Positions 38,028-46,037 are shown, counted from the stretch's first letter. The stretch is DNA of 52,208 nucleotides from CAG-390 sp964384555 (GCA_964384555.1 CAYLLA010000006.1:1-52208); one strand, 5' to 3'. Numbers and translations are program-made. Notes: generated by a model from the letters alone, not told the origin.

Positions 38028-38788
38028 GGATACTTATAACCAACGACGACGGCATTGATGCCATAGGCATAAAGACCCTTGCCCACTGGGCGCAAAAGCT
38101 TGGCGAGGTGACGGTAGTGGCGCCAAAAAAACAGCAGAGCGGCATGAGCCATTCGATAAATATTACCGATGCTGTGGAGATAAAAAAGCTCCCCGCCGAG
38201 GGTGACTACCTTGGCGTGCACGCCGTTTACTATGTTGACTCCACCCCCGCCGACTGCGTACGCTTTGGAATATCCACCCTTGAGGAGACAGAGGGGCGCT
38301 TTGATCTTGTCCTCTCCGGCATAAACCGCGGCTATAACCTCGGCGCGGATATAGTTTACTCCGGCACTGCGGGCGCGGTGTTTGAATCCGCTCTCTTTGG
38401 TCGCCGCTCGCTTGCCTTTTCGGCTCACTATCGCGCCGTTGGCGAGGCGGCGGACACGCCACCCGTGAGCGAGGAGTCGCTTGACCGCGTTTGGGCTTAC
38501 ATATCGGATGATCAGCTGCTTGACCGCGGCTTGCTTTACAATATAAATATCCCGCCGGCGGCCGGAGAGATAACTCTCACCCGCCAAGGCGGACCCTTTT
38601 ACCGCGATGTTTTTCGCGATATCGGCGGCGGAATGTTCAAGCCTGAGGGAGTCAAGGTGTTCAAAAACCACCACGACCACACGGTGGATACCGATGCCGT
38701 GACGGACGGGCTGATATCGATCACCCCGCTTTTGATCGACCGTACCGATTCGCACCTCCTTGCCGAGCTTTGGCACGACCTCGGATAA
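38024..38788 (+). CDS. surE: 5'/3'-nucleotidase SurE
   Basis: 254 aa starting at GTG, which overlaps the upstream stop. SurE motifs: ILITNDDGIDAIGI (metal Asp-Asp), VVAPKKQQSGMSHSI, STPADCVRFGI, DLVLSGINRGYNLGADIVYS (metal Asn), GTAGAVFESALFG. It is a metal-dependent acid phosphatase that removes phosphate from nucleoside monophosphates and short polyphosphate. Downstream of two NrnA-like enzymes that release mononucleotides, it would take the next step to nucleosides. A near-perfect bidirectional terminator follows. Confidence 0.95.
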   Translation: MRILITNDDGIDAIGIKTLAHWAQKLGEVTVVAPKKQQSGMSHSINITDAVEIKKLPAEGDYLGVHAVYYVDSTPADCVRFGISTLEETEGRFDLVLSGINRGYNLGADIVYSGTAGAVFESALFGRRSLAFSAHYRAVGEAADTPPVSEESLDRVWAYISDDQLLDRGLLYNINIPPAAGEITLTRQGGPFYRDVFRDIGGGMFKPEGVKVFKNHHDHTVDTDAVTDGLISITPLLIDRTDSHLLAELWHDLG

Positions 38789-38809
38789 ACTTATTTTCGC
38801 TTTCAGCTA

Positions 38810-38856
38810 AAAAAACGATGCATATCTTTGCCGCGCAAAGATATGCATCGTTTTTT
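38810..38856. terminator. Bidirectional intrinsic terminator
   Basis: A perfect 21-bp stem (AAAAAACGATGCATATCTTT arm) with loop CCGCG and T6 on either strand, between surE and the convergent antitoxin gene. Confidence 0.93.
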
Positions 38857-38868
38857 ATGAAGGATCGT

Positions 38869-39153
38869 TCAGCGATCGGCGGGCACAAATTCAAGCTTAA
38901 GCTTCATGCCCATACCGTCCGCCAGCCGCTTGAGAGTTCTCAGCGACGGATTTGCATTACCGTTTTCAAGCTTGCTGATGTCCGCCTGCGCGATCCCCGT
39001 GCGCTCGGAAAGCTCCCGTTGTGTAAGCCCGGATGCCCGCCGTGCATCGATCATTGCCTGAATGATCGAAAATTCCGCCTCAAGGGCATCATATTCCTTT
39101 TTAAAAGCTTCGTTTTGAAGCTGTTCGTTTAAAAAATCCTTGTAATTGGTCAT
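38869..39153 (-). CDS. HigA-type antitoxin (XRE HTH)
   Basis: 94 aa. The C-terminal ~60 residues are an XRE helix-turn-helix (SGLTQRELSERTGIAQADIS, KLENGNANPSLRTLKRLADG); the N-terminal ~30 residues are a helical region likely to wrap the toxin. It follows the toxin gene with a 4-bp ATGA overlap, the toxin-first order of HigBA. It is expected to neutralise the toxin and repress the shared promoter. AT-richer than the flanking operons, consistent with a mobile module. Confidence 0.88.
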   Translation of the reverse strand: MTNYKDFLNEQLQNEAFKKEYDALEAEFSIIQAMIDARRASGLTQRELSERTGIAQADISKLENGNANPSLRTLKRLADGMGMKLKLEFVPADR

Positions 39154-39506
39154 CGGTCACCCTCCCTGTTTAAAAACTCGTTTCGATATTTTTTCGCCAG
39201 CTCGATTTCGTTTTTAGGCGTCCTTTGCGTTTTTTTGACAAAACCGTTAGTTAGAACGATCTTCCTGCCGATAACAAAAAAGTAAAGCACACGGGATATA
39301 TTAGAGCCGATCTGCGCTCTGATCTCAAATATTCCGTCAACCAGATGCTCGGAATACGGCATACGAAGATTCGTGCCGTTTTCAGCAAGCAGATCAATGG
39401 TCTTCAGCAATCTCGCACGCATTTTATCATCAACTGATAAAAGAAAATCCTTGACAGGTTCACTGCCATCCGGCTTGTTATAAAAAACGATCTCAAACTC
39501 TTGCAT
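39150..39506 (-). CDS. HigB/RelE-type toxin (phage-derived Gp49-like family)
   Basis: 118 aa. Typical motifs: FYNKPDGSEPVKDFLLSV, LLAENGTNLRMPYSEHL, GIFEIRAQIGSNISRVLYFF, VLTNGFVKKTQRTPKNEIE. These match Gp49-like RelE/ParE-superfamily toxins, ribosome-dependent mRNA interferases. The basic and aromatic residues of the C-terminal half are present. GGAG precedes ATG 39506. The toxin gene lies first, transcribed from the promoter at 39549-39577, and overlaps the antitoxin gene. Confidence 0.88.
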   Translation of the reverse strand: MQEFEIVFYNKPDGSEPVKDFLLSVDDKMRARLLKTIDLLAENGTNLRMPYSEHLVDGIFEIRAQIGSNISRVLYFFVIGRKIVLTNGFVKKTQRTPKNEIELAKKYRNEFLNREGDR

Positions 39507-39529
39507 TGATATTATTCTCCGTCAATATG

Positions 39530-39539
39530 GGATATATCC
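39530..39539. promoter_or_regulatory. Palindrome near the toxin-antitoxin start site
   Basis: GGATATATCC, a perfect 10-bp palindrome just downstream of the predicted transcription start (~39542); a candidate HigA operator. Confidence 0.4.
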
Positions 39540-39548
39540 TTTGCTTAT

Positions 39549-39577
39549 ATTATATGTGATAAATCCAATATTGTCAA
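39549..39577 (-). promoter_or_regulatory. Promoter of the higBA operon
   Basis: Minus strand: consensus TTGACA (39577-39572), 17-bp spacer, consensus TATAAT (39554-39549). A perfect sigma-A match. Confidence 0.82.
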
Positions 39578-39610
39578 TACTTTTTTTAAAGAATTATCAT
39601 CCTATCACAA

Positions 39611-39650
39611 AAAACCTCCCGCACGGCGTGATCGCAGTGCGGGAGGTTTT
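39611..39650 (-). terminator. Terminator of the His-rich peptide gene
   Basis: A 14-bp stem AAAACCTCCCGCAC/GTGCGGGAGGTTTT with a 12-nt loop, just after the stop codon; T-run on the minus strand. Confidence 0.85.
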
Positions 39651-39653
39651 TAG

Positions 39654-39818
39654 TCAAAGGACTGCGGCGGCGGCGACCTCTTCATGATCGTGATCATGGT
39701 CATGATCATCGGATCCGCCCGAGTAGAGCAGTGCCGCGGCAACGCCGACAACCATAAGTGCGGCCAGAGCTACGCACACAATGCGCGTCCATCTCTTTTT
39801 TACGCTTTGCTTTACCAT
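39654..39818 (-). CDS. 54-aa single-pass membrane peptide with His/Asp tail
   Basis: 54 aa from MVKQSVKKRW. A basic N-terminus, one membrane helix (~residues 12-32, IVCVALAALMVVGVAAALLY), then SGGSDDHDHDHDHEE and a short hydrophobic end VAAAAVL. Positive-inside topology puts the His/Asp tail outside. Alternating Asp-His suggests binding of zinc, nickel, copper or similar ions; this is inference. GGAGGGAG at 39832-39826 with a 7-nt spacer fixes the start. It has its own consensus-like promoter, structured leader and terminator, so it is a real, independently transcribed gene. No family is recognised. Confidence 0.72.
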   Translation of the reverse strand: MVKQSVKKRWTRIVCVALAALMVVGVAAALLYSGGSDDHDHDHDHEEVAAAAVL

Positions 39819-39831
39819 TTTAAAACTCCCT

Positions 39832-39880
39832 CCGCCGCACAGCGGCGGCATATGTGCTGTCCCCCGCAAAAAAATGCGGG
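39832..39880 (-). promoter_or_regulatory. Structured 5' leader of the His-rich peptide gene
   Basis: Two hairpins on the minus strand: CCCGCA-loop of T-TGCGGG (39880-39863) and CCGCCG-CTGTG-CGGCGG (39848-39832). The second touches the Shine-Dalgarno sequence. Possible translational control or RNA stabilisation. Confidence 0.45.
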
Positions 39881-39900
39881 AGCGGAATAACATCTGACCT

Positions 39901-39929
39901 ATTATATCATTAAATCAGTCGTCCGTCAA
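39901..39929 (-). promoter_or_regulatory. Promoter of the His-rich peptide gene
   Basis: Minus strand TTGACG (39929-39924), 17-bp spacer, TATAAT (39906-39901). The -35 lies in the last codons of the GH43 gene. Leader of about 76 nt. Confidence 0.78.
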
Positions 39930-40826
39930 TAGTTTTTTTATCTCATCCGGCAGAAAAACCGCATCGGAGGTCAAAAACGGCAGTATCATTGCACGCTCGT
40001 CCGGGTGGCGCTCGGGCTGATGCATGCACATCATAAGCCGTCCGCCGTTATCGCGGAAGAACATTGCATGCCCGCCGTTGCCGTCAAATATAGGCCGCTC
40101 AAAATGCTGCCACGGACCGCGAATATCCTCGGCGACCGCGCCCAGCACCACATAATTGTTGCCGGGGTAGGGCGACCATGTAAGCAACAGCCGACCATCG
40201 GCAAGGCGATTGATAAACGGCGCATCCGAGCCGTAGCGGATAAGCGTGCGCTCCCCGCGCTTTGAGCGGGAGGGCGCGGCGGCGGAATAAGGCACATCGG
40301 AGGAATCAAACATCAAAAACGGCTCTCCGACCTCCTGCTTAAGATCCGCGCTCAGCTCCACACCGCATATCTGACCGATATACGCATCCCGCGCGGCATC
40401 ATAGTTATCCGGCCAGTCATGCGAATAGATCATATACGGGCGGTCTCCGTCCACCCACAGCGTGCCGTCAATACAGCTCTGCCCCGCGGGCGTGGCGGGA
40501 GCATCGGCGATCGGCTGAAATATACCGTCCGGCGTATCGCTGACGGATATCTCGGTGCCGCGCAGGCCGCCCTTGCCGAGTATTGAGAGCAAAAGATAAA
40601 AGCGGCCGCGGTATTTATGCACCTCCGGCGCCCAAAGCTCGCGCTCGCGCCAGGTGGAGCTATCCAGCCGATAGACCACGGTGGGTTCATCCCATTCTTC
40701 AAGATCGCGGCTGCGATATACCTCGATGGTGCGACCGTCTGCCGAGCAGGTCGCGCTGTACATGTAATAGATCCCGCCCTCGTTTACGATAAACGGATCG
40801 CGGATGCGAATATCCTTGCGCTTCAT
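39915..40826 (-). CDS. Glycoside hydrolase family 43-like enzyme
   Basis: 303 aa, no signal peptide, so cytoplasmic. Five-bladed beta-propeller motifs: IRIRDPFIVNEGG (catalytic base Asp10), ELWAPEVHKYRGRFYLL, CIDGTLWVDGDRPYM (pKa-modulating Asp), YGSDAPFINRLADGRLLLTW and GNGGHAMFF. The acid position reads SDAP, near the TDGP seen in some GH43 subfamilies rather than the usual Glu motif. Likely substrates are arabino- or xylo-oligosaccharides. AAAGGAG precedes the ATG. It follows the acyl carrier protein gene by 33 bp, an unexpected neighbour that may be incidental. Confidence 0.88.
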   Translation of the reverse strand: MKRKDIRIRDPFIVNEGGIYYMYSATCSADGRTIEVYRSRDLEEWDEPTVVYRLDSSTWRERELWAPEVHKYRGRFYLLLSILGKGGLRGTEISVSDTPDGIFQPIADAPATPAGQSCIDGTLWVDGDRPYMIYSHDWPDNYDAARDAYIGQICGVELSADLKQEVGEPFLMFDSSDVPYSAAAPSRSKRGERTLIRYGSDAPFINRLADGRLLLTWSPYPGNNYVVLGAVAEDIRGPWQHFERPIFDGNGGHAMFFRDNGGRLMMCMHQPERHPDERAMILPFLTSDAVFLPDEIKKLLTDD

Positions 40827-40859
40827 TTGTCATTCTCCTTTGCTAACTGTAACTGTTTT

Positions 40860-41081
40860 TTATATGCGGCACTCAAGATAGCCGCACACGTCTCCAACCG
40901 TTTCAAAACGGACGAACTCGGTAAACTTAAAGCCAAACGCGTCCTCTATCTCCATTGAAAGCATCATAAGCGCCAGCGAATCAAAGCCGAGATCCTCAAT
41001 AAGCCTTGTATCCTCGGTGACGGCTGACATATCAACATCGGGCAGAACGCGCCCCAGCAGGGTCTTTAATTTTTCAAGCAT
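40860..41081 (-). CDS. Acyl carrier protein
   Basis: 73 aa from MLEKLKTL, with AAGGAAA upstream. Typical four-helix ACP: IEDLGFDSLALMMLSMEIED with Ser in DSL as phosphopantetheine site. Alternatives to the housekeeping AcpP include a specialised ACP for the adjacent acyltransferase. A longer ORF start would add non-ACP sequence and overlap the GNAT gene. It ends the fakA-plsX-degV-GNAT series with 1 bp between it and the GNAT stop, strongly suggesting cotranslation. Confidence 0.93.
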   Translation of the reverse strand: MLEKLKTLLGRVLPDVDMSAVTEDTRLIEDLGFDSLALMMLSMEIEDAFGFKFTEFVRFETVGDVCGYLECRI

Positions 41082-41082
41082 T

Positions 41083-42207
41083 TTAAATTTCCTTTTTGTA
41101 CGATCTTCTTTTTTTGTGCAGGCGTGAGCTGAAATACTTCCACTGCGCCTGTACCGCGGTGTTATCCTCAAGATTTAAATTAGTCTCGCACCGCTCTACC
41201 CTGCCCTCATCAAGCACATCAAGCAGACGGTCAAGGATAACGGCGTTGATGCCTGTGTTTTGATACTCGGGCAGTACCGCCACCAAGCCGAGATCTATGG
41301 TCTTGGGATCTCTCACTGTCTTTATTATACGACAAAGTGCGGCCGGTGTCAACCTCCCACCGCTTTTTTTGACCGCTCCGCCAATGCCGGGGAAGCAAAG
41401 GCCAAACGCCACCACGCGCTCAGACTCATCGCAGATAAACACCGCGTACTCCTTATTGACTATCAGCATGAACTGCGATATCAGCTCATCCTGCTCGGCA
41501 CGCGTAAGTGGGACGGTACCGTAGAGGTGGCTGTAGCACCGATCAAGGCACTCAAAAAAGCCGTCGCGATATTTTTCTATGTATTTGCGTTTCGGCAGGC
41601 TCGTGTCCGCTACGTGCAGATGATTAAGCTCAAGCGTTCTTGCCGCCACGCGGGTGAGCATGGGGTTGCGCCGCTCGGGACGGCGAAGCTCATATTCCAG
41701 CCAGTCGGCATCGCGGTAAAATCCAAAATCATCGCATAGGTCGGCATAATACTCATAGTTATACTGCTCCTCGAAGGTAGAATCCTCCTCAAATCCCTCA
41801 ATGAGTAACCCCTCGCGGTCAAGGTCGCTGTAGCCAAGCGGGCCGCACATCTCGCGCATGCCTTGCTCCTGCCCCCATTCCGCCACAGCGCTGAAGAGCA
41901 GGCGGGAGACAGTCGTATCATTTATCGCATCAAATCTTGTAAAGCGCACCTGCGCCGTTCCGTGCAGCTTGTTGTATTGATGCTGGATTATCCCCTGTAT
42001 CCGCCCCACCACCTTGCCGTCGCGGCGGGCAAGGAAGAATATAGAATCCGAGCTTTTGCCGTCCCCGCCGGATGTAACAAGGCGCATCTCATCACGGTAG
42101 AGCGGCGGCACAAAATAGGGGCAGGAGCGGTAAAGCTCCAACGGAAAGCGCACGAATGCGCGCGCGTCCGCGCGTCCCTCTACCTCTTTTACTATCACGC
42201 AGGACAT
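41083..42207 (-). CDS. Large GNAT-like N-acyltransferase
   Basis: 374 aa from MSCVIVKE, 4 bp after the degV gene. The N-terminal part has FPLELYRSCPYFVPPLYRD and a GNAT-like block (FFLARRDGKVVGRIQGIIQH); the C-terminal half has the acetyl/acyl-CoA site LGLVAVLPEYQNTGINAVIL and DRLLDVLDEG. The layout (two GNAT-like halves) resembles uncharacterised 370-380-aa GNAT proteins common in Clostridia. Its position between a fatty-acid-binding protein gene and an ACP gene raises the possibility that the donor is acyl-ACP or acyl-CoA of fatty-acid length; that is inference. Acceptor unknown. Confidence 0.8.
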   Translation of the reverse strand: MSCVIVKEVEGRADARAFVRFPLELYRSCPYFVPPLYRDEMRLVTSGGDGKSSDSIFFLARRDGKVVGRIQGIIQHQYNKLHGTAQVRFTRFDAINDTTVSRLLFSAVAEWGQEQGMREMCGPLGYSDLDREGLLIEGFEEDSTFEEQYNYEYYADLCDDFGFYRDADWLEYELRRPERRNPMLTRVAARTLELNHLHVADTSLPKRKYIEKYRDGFFECLDRCYSHLYGTVPLTRAEQDELISQFMLIVNKEYAVFICDESERVVAFGLCFPGIGGAVKKSGGRLTPAALCRIIKTVRDPKTIDLGLVAVLPEYQNTGINAVILDRLLDVLDEGRVERCETNLNLEDNTAVQAQWKYFSSRLHKKRRSYKKEI

Positions 42208-42211
42208 GGCA

Positions 42212-43108
42212 TCACTCCAGCGGCTCGTCCTCGCGGCGGAGGAGAGCCAAGCCGTAACCCGCAAGCCACGGGCCGTTATGACAGCCGCTGACAGGTGACA
42301 TTATTACCGCCTCGTGATTCGTCTCGATACCGTATTTCTTTTCTATCTCGCAAAGCTGACCGATAAGAGACGGGCCGGTGTAGATGTGCCAGAGCAGATA
42401 ATCCTCGGGCGAGCGGTCGCCGATCTTTTCGCGCAGTATCTCACAGGTGCGGGCAAGCGCCTTTTTGGGTGTGCGCACGCTCTCAAGCGGAACGATCTCG
42501 CCGCCCTCAAAGTGGATGACAGGGCAGATGCTGAGGAGCTGTCCCATAAACGCCTTGCCGCCCTTAAGGCGACCGTTGTAGATGAGATAGTCAAGCTTGC
42601 CGTCAACGCCGATAAACTCCTGCCGCGCCATCATCCAGCGCACCTCGCGCAGGATATCATCGGATGACATGCCACGCGCGGCAAATTCCGCCGCCTTGAT
42701 GGCCAAAAGGCCCTCTCCAAAGCAGGTGATCTCGGTGTTGATCACGTTTATCTTAAGCCTGCCCTCATATTCCTTGGCGATAAGGCAGATCTTATCATAT
42801 GTTCCGCCGAGCGCCGCCGAGAGGACGAACACCATCGCCTCGTCACAGCCCTCCGCTATAGCGTGGTCAAATGCCGCGCGTATCTCCTCGGTATCCGGCA
42901 TACCGGTGTGAGGCAGATGGTTTTTGGGGTCCTCTATCGTCTCAAGCCTGCGGTAAAAATCCACCGGGTCAAGATCCAGCCCCTCACGATACTCCTGCCC
43001 CTCGAAAAATACATGGATGCGTATTATTTCAATTCCAAGCTCGCGATAACGCGCGGGCGCGTATTCGATACATCCTGTGGATGTACACATTATCTTTATT
43101 TTTGACAT
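42212..43108 (-). CDS. DegV-family fatty-acid-binding protein (FakB-like)
   Basis: 298 aa. DegV fold: N-terminal domain with IKIMCTSTGCIEY, GLDLDPVDFYRRL, HTGMPDTEEIRAAF and VFVLSAALGGTYD; C-terminal domain with LDYLIYNGRLKGGKAFMGQL, ICPVIHFEGGEIVPLESVRT and PVSGCHNGPW. These proteins carry a fatty acid and present it to FakA for phosphorylation. The usual DSTSD start reads CTSTG here. AGGAGG precedes the ATG. The location two genes after fakA and next to plsX makes FakB the most likely role; chain-length preference is unknown. Confidence 0.9.
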   Translation of the reverse strand: MSKIKIMCTSTGCIEYAPARYRELGIEIIRIHVFFEGQEYREGLDLDPVDFYRRLETIEDPKNHLPHTGMPDTEEIRAAFDHAIAEGCDEAMVFVLSAALGGTYDKICLIAKEYEGRLKINVINTEITCFGEGLLAIKAAEFAARGMSSDDILREVRWMMARQEFIGVDGKLDYLIYNGRLKGGKAFMGQLLSICPVIHFEGGEIVPLESVRTPKKALARTCEILREKIGDRSPEDYLLWHIYTGPSLIGQLCEIEKKYGIETNHEAVIMSPVSGCHNGPWLAGYGLALLRREDEPLE

Positions 43109-43162
43109 TTCAGGTCCTCCTGTTTTATCCTTACTTTATTCAGTTGATCGTAAAGCGAATCC

Positions 43163-44143
43163 TCAACCGTGTCCGTCCTTATCATACACCGTGCGGCCGC
43201 GGGAGAGGTTTATCAGCATCTCAGCGGTATTTACCACAGCGTCCTCGCCCGAGCTGCCGCGCAGCTTGATGACCGGCTTTCGCGCGCCAAGTATGATGCC
43301 GCCGCCAAGGGAGGCAATATCATACCTGCCCATAAGCTCCGCCGCAAGCTTGCCAATGACCTCGCCGCCCTCATGCGTGTGCGCATATTTGACTATATCC
43401 CGCATGATGCGCGCGGCAGTACCCTCGGTGACCTTAAGCACCTGGTTGCCCGCAAAGCCGTCACACACCAAAACATCGCAAATGCCGGAGAGCGCGGTGT
43501 TGCCCTCCACATTGCCGATAAAGTTGATCTCATCATCGGCGGCAAGCTTTGCATGCGTTTCCTTTACAAGCTTGTTGCCCTTTGTAGGCTCGGCGCCGTT
43601 CGAAAGCAGCCCCACACGCGGCGACTCGATACCGTACATCCGCCGCATGGTGTCGCTGCCGAGGTGCGCAAAATGGCAGAGCATTTGCGGCGTGCAGTCG
43701 ATGGTAGCGCCCGCATCCACAAGGCAGGTAAAGGACCCGTCCGCCGCAGGCAGAAGTGCCGCCATGGCGGGGCGGGTGCGATCGGCACGCAAAAGATAGC
43801 GCACAGTGCCCGCCAAAAGCACGCCTGTATTGCCGGCGGAGAGCATGCCCGCCATATTCTCCCGCCGTGAAAGCTCAAAAAGCCCCAGCAGCATTGAGGA
43901 ATCTGTTTTTTTGAATATCGCCTCGGCGGGGTCATCAAAATTGGTTATCGCCGTGGGCGCGTGGAGCAGCTCGGCGCGGTCGGCGGGGAGAGCCAGCTCC
44001 TCCGCGAGCCGCCGCAGCTCCCCAATATCGCCTACAAGCTCAACCGAAAGCTCCGGAAATTTTTGCAGTGCCGCGGCCGCCCCGCGCAGGATCGTCTCGA
44101 CCCCGCGGTCACTGCCCTGCGTATCGATGATTATCTTTGTCAT
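43163..44143 (-). CDS. plsX: Phosphate acyltransferase PlsX
   Basis: 326 aa from MTKIIIDTQGSDRG with AAGGAG upstream; an ATG 24 codons earlier overlaps fakA and is rejected. PlsX motifs: IDTQGSDRGVETILRGA, GMLSAGNTGVLLAGTVRYLL, VGLLSNGAEPTKGN, VCDGFAGNQVLKVTEGTA, SLGGGIILGARKPVIKLRGS. It interconverts acyl-ACP and acyl-phosphate, the donor for PlsY. In this cluster it links FakA-produced acyl-phosphate to the acyl-ACP pool using the ACP encoded 2 kb downstream. PlsY is not in the window. Confidence 0.95.
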   Translation of the reverse strand: MTKIIIDTQGSDRGVETILRGAAAALQKFPELSVELVGDIGELRRLAEELALPADRAELLHAPTAITNFDDPAEAIFKKTDSSMLLGLFELSRRENMAGMLSAGNTGVLLAGTVRYLLRADRTRPAMAALLPAADGSFTCLVDAGATIDCTPQMLCHFAHLGSDTMRRMYGIESPRVGLLSNGAEPTKGNKLVKETHAKLAADDEINFIGNVEGNTALSGICDVLVCDGFAGNQVLKVTEGTAARIMRDIVKYAHTHEGGEVIGKLAAELMGRYDIASLGGGIILGARKPVIKLRGSSGEDAVVNTAEMLINLSRGRTVYDKDGHG

Positions 44144-44169
44144 GTCAAACTCCTTTTTTGATATTTTCG

Positions 44170-45891
44170 TCACTCTATGGCGGCAAGGTAATCGTAAACA
44201 TCCTGCCCGCCGCAATACATGGTGACCTCAAGCTCGGGGTAAGCCTCGCGCAGTCGCTCGGTCACCGCGGCGCGGCGCTCGTCGGTAACATCCCGCCCCG
44301 CAAAGACCGTTAAAAGCTCGCCAAGACCATCCGCATTTAAATGCTCGACCAGTGCCGTAAGCGCCTCCTCCGGATCATCGGCCAGTGCCGCAAGCTTGCC
44401 GCCCGTGAGTGCCATCCACTCGCCGCCGTGTATCCGCTTACCGTCTATCACCGCATCCCGCACCGCGCGGGTGACCTCACCGTCACACACGCCGCGTGCC
44501 GCATTCACCGCGCCGCCGATCAGCTGATCGATATCCTTGATGCCGGGGGTTATGACGGAAAGTGCCGAGTACCCCTCGGTCATCGAGCGCGTTTCAAGCA
44601 CGTGGACGCGGGCGGCGGTATACAGCTCGGCCGCCTGCCGCGCCGCCATGATGATATTTTTGTTGTTGGGCAAAACTATAAGCTCGCCCGCCTCACACTC
44701 GGCAAAGGCGCGGGCAAATTCCGCCGCCGAGGGGTTGAGCGACTGCCCGCCGCGTATCACCCTGTCAGCGCCAAGCTCGTAAAACAGCGCCTCCATGCCG
44801 TCCCCCGATGCCACGGCTATGACCGCATATGGCTTTTTTATCTTCGGCTTTGCCGCGGGCAGGGTCTTGTTTTTCCCCGCGCCGCCGACCATATCCGCCG
44901 CAGATCCGGGGCGGGCAGTGCTGTCCGAATGTCCAAGATCCATATTTTCTATCTTTACCGTTAAAAACTCGCCAAACGCCTGCATCTCGCCAAGCACCGC
45001 GCCCGGTGTGCGGGTGTGGACATGCACCTTGAGGATATCCCCCTCAAGCAACGCCACAACGCTCTCCCCGCCCAGCGCATCAAGGCGGGAGGTGACGGTA
45101 TCGATGGAAAAGCCGTCAACATCCACCTTTGAATCGGTAAGTCTCAACAAAAATTCGGTGCAATAGCCCTCGCGCAGGACACTCTCGCGGGTAAAAAGCG
45201 ATATATCGGCGCAGGTCTCGCGCACGGCGGCGGACGGACGATATTCCCCCGCCTCCCCGCGAAGTGCTTGGTACATGCCCTCGGCAATGCAAAGATAGCC
45301 CGCCGCGCCTGAATCCACAACATCCGACTCGGTAAGCACCGGCAATAGCTCGCGCGTGGCCTCAAGCGAGCGGCGCGCCTCCTCTATGTGCAGGCGGAAG
45401 AAATCCTCGATGTTCGATGACCCCGAGATCCCCGCCAGCGCGTACTCGGTGCTCTCCCTGAAGACCGTAAGGATAGTTCCCTCCACAGGCCGCCGCACAG
45501 CGGCATAGGAACGCTCAATGCCGCCCCGATACGCCTCGGCAAGCTCCCGCGCCGTGACCGAGGTAAGCCCCAAAAGCCCATCGCCTATCCCCGCAAAGAT
45601 CTGCGAAAGTATAACACCGGAATTCCCTCGTGCCGACAGCAAAACACCGCCCGCAAACTCACGCGCCACCTCACCGATGAGCAAGCCGCCGCCCGACCCG
45701 CCGCCGTATCCTGATACGCTTTTCAGCCCGCCCTCCATGGTGCGCAGCATATTTGTACCAGTATCTCCATCGGCGACCGGAAAGACATTAAGCGCATTAA
45801 GCTCCTCGGTGTGGCGGGAGAGCAGCTCCGCACCGCCGCCGAGCATGCGCAAAAGCATCCCGCCATCAATAGATTTAGTTTTTGTATCCAT
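44170..45891 (-). CDS. fakA: Fatty acid kinase catalytic subunit FakA (DAK2/DhaL-type)
   Basis: 573 aa. The N-terminal DhaL domain carries LNVFPVADGDTGTNM (33-47; Asp41 and Asp43 bind Mg) and GARGNSGVILSQIFAG; the central FakA domain includes EGYCTEFLLRLTDSKVDVD and ILKVHVHTRTPG (His); the C-terminal DegV-like YloV domain includes PNNKNIIMAARQAAEL and VTRAVRDAVIDG. It phosphorylates fatty acid bound to a FakB/DegV protein with ATP. First gene of the lipid operon, with GGAGG before the ATG. The ~120-nt region upstream has a hairpin CATTCG...CGAATG (45917-45940). A linker TARPGSAADMVGGAGKNKT is longer than usual. Confidence 0.95.
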   Translation of the reverse strand: MDTKTKSIDGGMLLRMLGGGAELLSRHTEELNALNVFPVADGDTGTNMLRTMEGGLKSVSGYGGGSGGGLLIGEVAREFAGGVLLSARGNSGVILSQIFAGIGDGLLGLTSVTARELAEAYRGGIERSYAAVRRPVEGTILTVFRESTEYALAGISGSSNIEDFFRLHIEEARRSLEATRELLPVLTESDVVDSGAAGYLCIAEGMYQALRGEAGEYRPSAAVRETCADISLFTRESVLREGYCTEFLLRLTDSKVDVDGFSIDTVTSRLDALGGESVVALLEGDILKVHVHTRTPGAVLGEMQAFGEFLTVKIENMDLGHSDSTARPGSAADMVGGAGKNKTLPAAKPKIKKPYAVIAVASGDGMEALFYELGADRVIRGGQSLNPSAAEFARAFAECEAGELIVLPNNKNIIMAARQAAELYTAARVHVLETRSMTEGYSALSVITPGIKDIDQLIGGAVNAARGVCDGEVTRAVRDAVIDGKRIHGGEWMALTGGKLAALADDPEEALTALVEHLNADGLGELLTVFAGRDVTDERRAAVTERLREAYPELEVTMYCGGQDVYDYLAAIE

Positions 45892-46037
45892 AAAATTGAC
45901 CTCCGCTCAAAAGCCGCATTCGATGCCGCGGCACCGAATGACACGTTCCCCGCCGTTTGCGCCCGGGGATCGCCCGCTGTCACTCTGTATATTTTTTCGA
46001 CATTATATTACACCTATTATCTAAACCCAAACTAAAC

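Noticed and set aside
39670..39710. Repeated GATCATG-type bases suggesting a short tandem repeat or CRISPR-like element
   Set aside because: They are Asp-His codons of the His-rich peptide gene.
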